From Methanosarcina sp. (GTDB lineage Archaea; Halobacteriota; Methanosarcinia; Methanosarcinales; Methanosarcinaceae): 12,713 nucleotides of DNA. Location of the stretch: NCBI GenBank assembly GCA_017883485.1, contig JADGNM010000033.1, forward strand, positions 1-12,713. Reading direction: 5' to 3'. Position 1 is the first letter of the stretch. Each line of letters starts with the position of its first letter. The notes beneath the pieces are model-generated. The model saw nothing but the letters and a program-made list of their open reading frames with translations, was not told the origin of the DNA and did not search any database. The translations under genes and the position numbers were made by a program. Below, piece after piece: positions 7,311-12,713 of the stretch.

Positions 7311-7339
7311 TTTCTGAATTATATATTTCATCTCAGAAA
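7311..7339 (+). promoter_or_regulatory. Probable hsd promoter, TATA box inside an inverted repeat
   Basis: TTATATATTT at 7319-7328 is a good archaeal TATA box. It sits between the inverted repeat arms TTTCTGA (7311-7317) and TCAGAAA (7333-7339). A protein bound to this dyad could block TBP, so it is a candidate operator for the hsdMSR operon. Seven-base arms can arise by chance in AT-rich DNA. Confidence 0.4.
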
Positions 7340-7538
7340 TAGGAAGATATTAATTAACATAGAGAGCTTTGTCCTTAAATTTAGAGAAATTGTAAAAAAG
7401 AGCAAAAATTAAAAAGATTAAAGAACATACCTGAACAGAAAATCTTCAAAGAGGAATAATTAAGGTAGCTGAATTCCTCATGAGATAGTTAATTGAGAAG
7501 ATGTCGGGCAAAAAATTCCTGATATAGAGGAATGAAAA

Positions 7539-9077
7539 ATGATCAATGGTGAACTAAAAAACCAAATCGACCGAATATGGGATGCCTTCTGGTCCGGAGG
7601 CATCTCCAACCCTCTCGAAGTTATCGAACAAATTACTTATCTTCTGTTTTTACGGCGTTTAGACGATCTGCACACGCTTGAAGAAAACAAATCAGCCAGG
7701 CTCAAACGCCCTATGGAGCACCGCATTTTCCCCGAGGGAAGCGACCCAAAGAAGCGCCCCTCTGAGGATTTGCGCTGGTCGCACTTTAAACACTTTGCCC
7801 CTTCTGAGATGTTTACAGTTGTAGATGAGCACGTCTTCCCCTTCCTGCGCACCCTCGGGGGCGACGATTCCACATATGCCCACCATATGAAAGACGCTCG
7901 CTTCACCATACCCACGCCTGCCCTCCTGTCCAAGGTAGTTGACCTTCTGGACAAAATCCCAATGGAGAACCGCGATACCAAAGGCGACCTTTACGAATAT
8001 ATGCTCGGGAAAATCGCTAGCGCAGGGCAGAACGGCCAGTTCCGCACCCCGCGCCACATTATCCGCCTGATGGTGGAGATGACAGCCCCGCAGCCAAAAG
8101 ATATTATATGCGATCCAGCATGCGGTACAGCCGGATTCCTCGTATGTGCAGGCGAATACCTGCGCGAACACCACCCGAATATCCTGCACGATGAAAAGCT
8201 AAAACAGCACTTCCACCAGGGCATGTTCCACGGCTTTGATTTCGATAACGTCATGCTCCGTATTGGCAGCATGAATATGCTATTGCACGGTGTAGAAAAC
8301 CCCGATATCCGTTATCGTGACTCTCTTGCCCAGGATCACGCCAGCGATGAGGAAGCTTACACCCTTGTTCTTGCAAATCCTCCATTTGCCGGCTCTCTGG
8401 ACTACGAAAATACCGCAAAAGATCTTCTTCAGATCGTCAAGACTAAGAAAACAGAGCTTCTTTTCGTTGCCCTTTTCCTGCGCCTGTTAAAGCCCGGCGG
8501 ACGGGCGGCTGTTATCGTTCCGGACGGTGTGCTTTTCGGCTCAAGCAATGCTCACAAAGAACTTCGCCGCATGCTTATAGAGGAGCAGAAGCTTGATGCC
8601 ATTGTTTCACTGCCAGGTGGAGTTTTCAAACCCTATGCTGGGGTTTCAACTGCTATCCTCCTTTTCACCAAAACAAACTCAGGAGGCACCGATAACGTCT
8701 GGTTCTATGATGTACAGGCCGACGGCTTGAGCCTTGATGATAAGCGCACTCCTCTCCTGAGCGAGGACAAAATGGGTCCTGTTCCCTCAACCGAGCTTAG
8801 CAAGGACGAACACACCAAAAATAACCTTCCCGATGTCCTGGTTCACTGGAAGGAACGAGATAAAAGCGAACTCAAACGTGCCCGGACCGAGCAGAGCTTC
8901 TGCGTGACAAAAGCCGACATCGCCGCCCAGGGCTACGACCTTTCCATCAACCGCTACAAAGAAGTTGTGCATGAAGAAGTGAAACACAGGCACCCAAAAG
9001 AGATACTCGAAAGTCTCGCAAAGCTGGAAGCCGAGATTCAGCAGGAAATGAGAGAACTGGAAGGGATGCCGAAGTGA
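7539..9077 (+). CDS. hsdM: Type I restriction-modification system, DNA adenine methyltransferase subunit
   Basis: HsdM transfers a methyl group from S-adenosylmethionine to adenine N6 in the site chosen by HsdS, working as an M2S1 complex. The 512-residue product has the HsdM N-terminal helical domain (about 5-140, IWDAFWSGG, EQITYLLFLRRLDD), the junction motif GQFRTPRHII (166-175), SAM-binding motif I DPACGTAGFL (192-201) and catalytic motif IV NPPF (280-283). Length and motifs match the family, and no lesion is visible. The ATG at 7539 has GAGG eight bases upstream. Its end overlaps hsdS by four bases (GTGA), typical of translational coupling. Because hsdR downstream is broken, this enzyme probably acts as an orphan methyltransferase with HsdS. 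Confidence 0.97.
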   Translation: MINGELKNQIDRIWDAFWSGGISNPLEVIEQITYLLFLRRLDDLHTLEENKSARLKRPMEHRIFPEGSDPKKRPSEDLRWSHFKHFAPSEMFTVVDEHVFPFLRTLGGDDSTYAHHMKDARFTIPTPALLSKVVDLLDKIPMENRDTKGDLYEYMLGKIASAGQNGQFRTPRHIIRLMVEMTAPQPKDIICDPACGTAGFLVCAGEYLREHHPNILHDEKLKQHFHQGMFHGFDFDNVMLRIGSMNMLLHGVENPDIRYRDSLAQDHASDEEAYTLVLANPPFAGSLDYENTAKDLLQIVKTKKTELLFVALFLRLLKPGGRAAVIVPDGVLFGSSNAHKELRRMLIEEQKLDAIVSLPGGVFKPYAGVSTAILLFTKTNSGGTDNVWFYDVQADGLSLDDKRTPLLSEDKMGPVPSTELSKDEHTKNNLPDVLVHWKERDKSELKRARTEQSFCVTKADIAAQGYDLSINRYKEVVHEEVKHRHPKEILESLAKLEAEIQQEMRELEGMPK

Positions 9078-10252
9078 AAGCTGAGTGGCCAACAGTGCGC
9101 CTTGATAAATGTTGTGAAATTGTATCTGGTGCAACACCTAAAACTTCGAATGCTGAGTACTGGGATGGTGATATCTGCTGGGCTACTCCAAAGGATTTGA
9201 GTAAACTTGATGGTGCTTATATCTCAGACACGCCTCGAAAGTTAACCCATTCTGGGCTGAAAAGTTGTGCAGCAACAATTCTTCCAGTAGATTCTGTGTT
9301 ATTCAGCTCCCGAGCTCCCATTGGTCATGTAGCAGTGAATACAGTACCGATGGCAACAAACCAGGGTTTCAAGAGTTTTGTTCTAAAAACTGATTTAATT
9401 CATGCAAAATTCTTGTACCATTGGCTTTGCACTAATCGGTCTTATCTAGAAAGTTTCGGTAATGGTGCGACTTTCAAAGAAGTTTCAAAGGCTGTAATCT
9501 CTCGTGTAAAAGTTCCTCTCCCTCCCTTAGATGAACAAAAGAGAATTGCAGATATTCTGGACCGTGCGGAGGCTCTCCGAGCCAAACGCCGCGCTGCCCT
9601 CGACCAAATTAACGAACTAGCTCAATCTATTTTTATAGATATGTTCGGTGACCCAATCAAGAATCCAAAGGAATGGCCGCGTGCGAGGCTTGGAGACGTA
9701 ATATTCAGTGCCTCGGACGGTCCTCACGTTAGCCCAGCATACTCGGAAGCCGGAATACCGTTCCTTTCAACGCGACATGTACGAGCGGGAGAAATCATAT
9801 GGGAGGATCTGAAATTTATTAGCCAAGAGGATGCCGAAGTTCATTGGAAAAAGTGCAAACCCCAAAGAGGTGACATTCTATACACGAAGGGCGGAACCAC
9901 AGGACTTGCGGCGACGGTACATACGGACCGCTCATTCGCGATCTGGGTCCACGTATCACTCTTGAAACCGGACTCAGAGAAAGTTGATTCCATCTGGTTG
10001 GAATCAATGCTCAATAGCGAATTCTGTTACCAACAGTCACAGGTACTGACACACGGAATTGCGAACAGAGACCTTGGCTTGACACGAATGGTCAAAATCA
10101 AAATCTTCCTCCCACCCCTTTCTCTACAAAGAGAATTCGCCTGCCGCTTTGCTGCCGTAGAAAAGCTGAAAGCTACACACAAAGCCTCACTGGCAGAATT
10201 GGATGAGCTTTTCGCCTCTCTCCAGTATCGGGCTTTCAGGGGAGAACTGTGA
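9074..10252 (+). CDS. hsdS: Type I restriction-modification system, specificity subunit
   Basis: HsdS chooses the bipartite DNA site. The 392-residue product has the normal two-lobed layout: target recognition domain 1 (about 5-149, starting WPTVRLDKCCEIVSGATPK), conserved helical spacer 1 (150-193, PPLDEQKRIADILDRAEALR), target recognition domain 2 (about 200-345, starting WPRARLGDVI), and conserved helix 2 (347-392, PPLSLQREFACRF...). The GTG start at 9074 overlaps the hsdM stop and has GGAAGGG upstream. Domain 1 has more AT-rich codon use than hsdM and domain 2, in keeping with the exchange of recognition domains common in HsdS. No frameshift or stop is seen, so the complex with HsdM should work. 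The recognised sequence cannot be read from this. Confidence 0.95.
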   Translation: MKAEWPTVRLDKCCEIVSGATPKTSNAEYWDGDICWATPKDLSKLDGAYISDTPRKLTHSGLKSCAATILPVDSVLFSSRAPIGHVAVNTVPMATNQGFKSFVLKTDLIHAKFLYHWLCTNRSYLESFGNGATFKEVSKAVISRVKVPLPPLDEQKRIADILDRAEALRAKRRAALDQINELAQSIFIDMFGDPIKNPKEWPRARLGDVIFSASDGPHVSPAYSEAGIPFLSTRHVRAGEIIWEDLKFISQEDAEVHWKKCKPQRGDILYTKGGTTGLAATVHTDRSFAIWVHVSLLKPDSEKVDSIWLESMLNSEFCYQQSQVLTHGIANRDLGLTRMVKIKIFLPPLSLQREFACRFAAVEKLKATHKASLAELDELFASLQYRAFRGEL

Positions 10253-10300
10253 ATGAGCCCAGCAACCCATGAGCTAAATTTCAACGGAGTAAACACATGA
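10253..10300 (+). other. Mini-ORF bridging hsdS and hsdR, possible translational coupler
   Basis: Directly after the hsdS stop, an ATG at 10253 opens a 15-codon frame (MSPATHELNFNGVNT) whose TGA overlaps the hsdR ATG in ATGA (10297-10300). Ribosomes could move from hsdS through this frame to hsdR. hsdR also has its own ribosome site, GGAG, eight bases before its ATG, so the mini-frame may be accidental. Confidence 0.35.
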
Positions 10301-12551
10301 GCAACTTCGCCTTTCTTGAAGCCGAATGGCCTTCCGTGTATGAGGCAGCCACAAAAGCCTCAAATGCAGTTTATCCTGACCCGCGCACCGCCTGTTTTTA
10401 CGCTCGCAGGGCGCTGGAACTTGCTGTGCAGTGGATTTATAAGTACGATTATTCACTGCTCCTGCCGTATCAGGAAAATTTGAGTGCTCTTATACACGAG
10501 CCTACCTTCAAGAAAGTTGCCGGAGAAGCTGTTTTCAATAAAGCAAGAGTCATAACCACGCTTGGCAATCAGGCTGTGCACAGTAACAGTCCTATTAAGG
10601 AATACGATTCATTGACAGCAGTGAGTGAGCTTTTCCATATAAGTTACTGGATGGCACGTACTTACGCAAGACAAGAAAAACCTGAGCCCGGATTGGTTTT
10701 TGATCCCGAAGAGCTGCCCAGGACAACAGTCCCGAAGCAGACGGTTGATCAGTTACAGAAACTGGAAACCAGCCTGCGTGAAAAGGACGAAAAACTTTCG
10801 GAGCTTCTGGCGGACAAATCTCACTGGATGAAGAACTCAAACGCCTGCGAGCCGAAGTTGCAAAAGCAAAAGAGGCTGCAAGCTCACAGCCAGATAAACA
10901 TGATTATTCCGAAGCTCAGACCCGCGACTACTTTATCGACCTGTTGCTTAAAGAAGCTGGCTGGGCATTGGATCAGGCTCAGGACAGGGAATTTGAAGTT
11001 TCCGGCATGCCAAATGAAAGCGGTATTGGCTTTGTAGATTACGTACTCTGGGGGAACGACGGCAGGCCTCTGGTGCTGGTGGAAGCAAAACGCACCAAAC
11101 GCGACCCTCGGGTGGGCCAGGAACAGGCAAAGCTCTATGCAGATTGCCTGGAAAACCAATTCGGGCAGAGGCCGGTGATCTTTTACTCAAACGGTTACGA
11201 ACACTGGATATGGGATGATAAGAACTATCCTCCAAGGCAGGTTCAGGGTTTCTACAAAAAAGATGAGCTGGAACTGCTAATCCAGAGACGCAGCAGCCGA
11301 AAACCTTTATCAGAGGCTGAAATCAATTCAAACATTGTTGAACGTTACTATCAAACCCGCGCCATCCGCCGCATTGCAGAAGCTTTTGAAAAAGACAATG
11401 ACCGGAAAGCTTTATTGGTAATGGCCACAGGCGCAGGGAAGACTCGGACAGTGATTGCACTCTGTGATCTGCTTATGCGCTGTAACTGGGTAAAACGTGT
11501 GCTTTTCCTGGCAGACCGGGTGGCTCTGGTCAGGCAAGCGGTAAATGCTTTCAAGCTTCATCTGCCGGATTCCTCACCCGTGAACCTTGTCACGGAAAAG
11601 GATACTGAAGGGCGTGTTTTCGTTTCAACCTATCCGACGATGATGAAACAGATAGAAGATATGAGCGACGGGCAGCGACGTTTCGGTGTTGGACACTTCG
11701 ACATTGTGATTATTGACGAGGCACACCGCTCGGTTTTCAAGAAGTACAGGGCTATTTTCGACTATTTTGATTCACTGCTTGTGGGCCTTACAGCAACGCC
11801 CAAAAATGAAATTGAACGTAATACCTACACACTCTTTGACCTCGAAAACTGAGTGCCAACCGATGCTTATTCGCTGGAAAAAGCTGTAAAAGATGGATTT
11901 CTTGTACCACCGCAGGCCGTTTCAGTGCCTCTGAAGTTCTAACGTGAAGGGATCAATTATGAAGAACTCTCCGATGAGGATAAGGAGCAGTGGGACGCGC
12001 TTGAGTGGGACGAGGACGGAGAAGTCCCTGACAGGGTAGAAGCCGAAGCTGTCAACAAATGGCTATTCAATATTGATACTGTAGACAAAGTGCTGGCACA
12101 CCTGATGACCAGGGGGCTGAAAGTTGCTGGCGGCGACCGCCTGGGTAAAACTATCCTTTTTGCCAAGAACCAGGCTCATGCTCAGTTTGTTGCCGAACGG
12201 TTCAATGCTAATTATCCTCATTTCAAGGGTGAGTTCGCCCGTGTCATAACTTTCAAAACCGAGTACGCCCAGAGCTTGATAGACAATTTCTCGAACAAGG
12301 AAAAATCTCCGTATCTTGCCATCTCGGTTGATATGCTCGATACAGGAATCGATATCCCAGAAGTAGTTAATCTGGTTTTCTTTAAACTGGTGCGCTCTAA
12401 AACGAAGTTCTGGCAAATGGTGGGACGCGGTACACGGCTGTGTCCTGACCTTTTTGAACCTGAGCAGGATAAACAGTTCTTTTATCTTTTCGATTACTGC
12501 CAGAACCTGGAATTCTTCAGTCGAGGCTCTCAAATTAGGACTTTGATTTAA
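10297..12551 (+). pseudogene. hsdR: Type I restriction enzyme R subunit, degraded
   Basis: An intact HsdR (usually about 1000-1200 residues) cuts DNA after ATP-driven translocation. Pieces in order: DUF4145 domain (first ~130 residues), a coiled segment, a frameshift near 10818-10824 (frame passes from ...LSELLADK to SLDEELKRLRAEV), the HSDR_N nuclease with Asp at 11037 and EAK at 11082-11090, then the SF2 motor with Walker A ATGAGKT (11424-11444), DEAH (11715-11726), LTATP, an in-frame TGA (11850-11852, expected Gly in DLENGVPTDAY), an in-frame TAA (11940-11942, expected Gln in KFQREGI), and QMVGRGTRL (12414-12440). Homology ends at QNLEFFS near 12523; about 300 C-terminal residues are missing and a short unrelated tail ends at 12551. 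Neither stop is TAG, so pyrrolysine readthrough cannot rescue it. Restriction is almost certainly lost. Confidence 0.93.
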
Positions 12552-12713
12552 AAAACTATTCATTTTTTCGTTATTCCATAGCACGTAAATTCATACACAT
12601 ATTTATATAAAAATAGATGAAAACATCTCGTTTTGTGAGTAAAACAAATATAGTGTACAAAGGAGTCCTCTTTGAGGACTCATTTGAAAACTATTTGAAC
12701 AAAGAAAGTATTT
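12524..12713. other. AT-rich DNA beyond the hsdR break, with TATA box and hairpin
   Basis: Right of the point where hsdR homology stops, the sequence changes to AT-rich non-coding DNA. It holds a TATA-like TTTATATA (about 12602-12609) and a perfect hairpin, GAGTCCTC (12663-12670), loop TTT, GAGGACTC (12674-12681). It could be the left end of an insertion sequence or a deletion join to another gene's upstream region. The window ends before this can be told. Confidence 0.45.

Larger units (their letters stand above)
7028..7538. other. Gene-free stretch before hsdM
   Basis: No convincing coding frame in 511 bp. It contains the tail of the AATCATCCGAT repeats, CCGG element copy 2, and a TATA box inside an inverted repeat (7311-7339). 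If transcription starts near 7345-7350, the hsdM leader would be about 190 nt. A ribosome site GAGG (7527-7530) precedes hsdM. Confidence 0.6.

Noticed and set aside
7501..7527. Eight-codon leader peptide before hsdM (ATG at 7501, TAG stop)
   Set aside because: Very short, no clear ribosome site and no attenuator-like structure following; it could easily be chance.
10297..11037. Reading the DUF4145 part as a complete separate 246-residue gene
   Set aside because: After about 10820 the frame loses sense (KLQKQKRLQAHSQINMI...), while the adjacent frame continues the HsdR sequence. It is the first part of the broken hsdR.
12063..12584. Minus-strand open frame of 173 codons at the hsdR 3' end
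   Set aside because: It lies opposite recognisable HsdR helicase motifs and its protein resembles nothing; it is an antisense shadow.

Overview
The window looks like chromosomal DNA from a mesophilic methanogenic archaeon, most likely Methanosarcina or a close relative. The reasons are an archaeal Cdc48/VAT AAA+ ATPase, archaeal-style TATA boxes (TTTATATA) upstream of genes, long AT-rich intergenic regions with short tandem repeats, and a small PRC-barrel protein. The genus is an inference from gene content and sequence style; no search was run.

Left part (1-4231). The minus strand carries a frameshifted DUF3788-like pseudogene (101-542). Upstream of it lie a small PRC-barrel protein (765-1019) followed by a terminator-like hairpin, seven 16-bp tandem repeats (1129-1240), and an intact two-ring Cdc48 ATPase (1244-3601) with an unusual Ala/Glu-rich insert. 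A long divergent intergenic region separates cdc48 from nadE. It holds a TATA box for each gene and five perfect 14-bp tandem repeats (3944-4013).

Middle part (4232-7538). The ammonia-dependent NAD synthetase gene nadE is followed by a gene-free stretch with short repeats. Next comes a 518-residue protein joining an N-terminal DUF4062 domain to a RecG-like/HATPase_c_4 region and a C-terminal winged helix. Related CCGG hairpin elements lie on both sides of this gene.

Right part (7539-12713). A type I restriction-modification operon reads hsdM-hsdS-hsdR on the plus strand. hsdM and hsdS are intact, overlap by 4 bp and should form a working DNA adenine methyltransferase. hsdR is clearly dead: one frameshift, two in-frame stops (TGA and TAA, so not pyrrolysine TAG codons), and loss of the C-terminal part at about 12523, where homology stops abruptly and unrelated AT-rich DNA begins. 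The locus therefore probably keeps modification without restriction. The upstream DUF4062 protein may be a regulator or an accessory defence factor. I do not see a clearly new multi-gene system. The least ordinary items are the DUF4062/RecG-like fusion beside the decayed type I locus and the Ala/Glu-rich Cdc48 insert.
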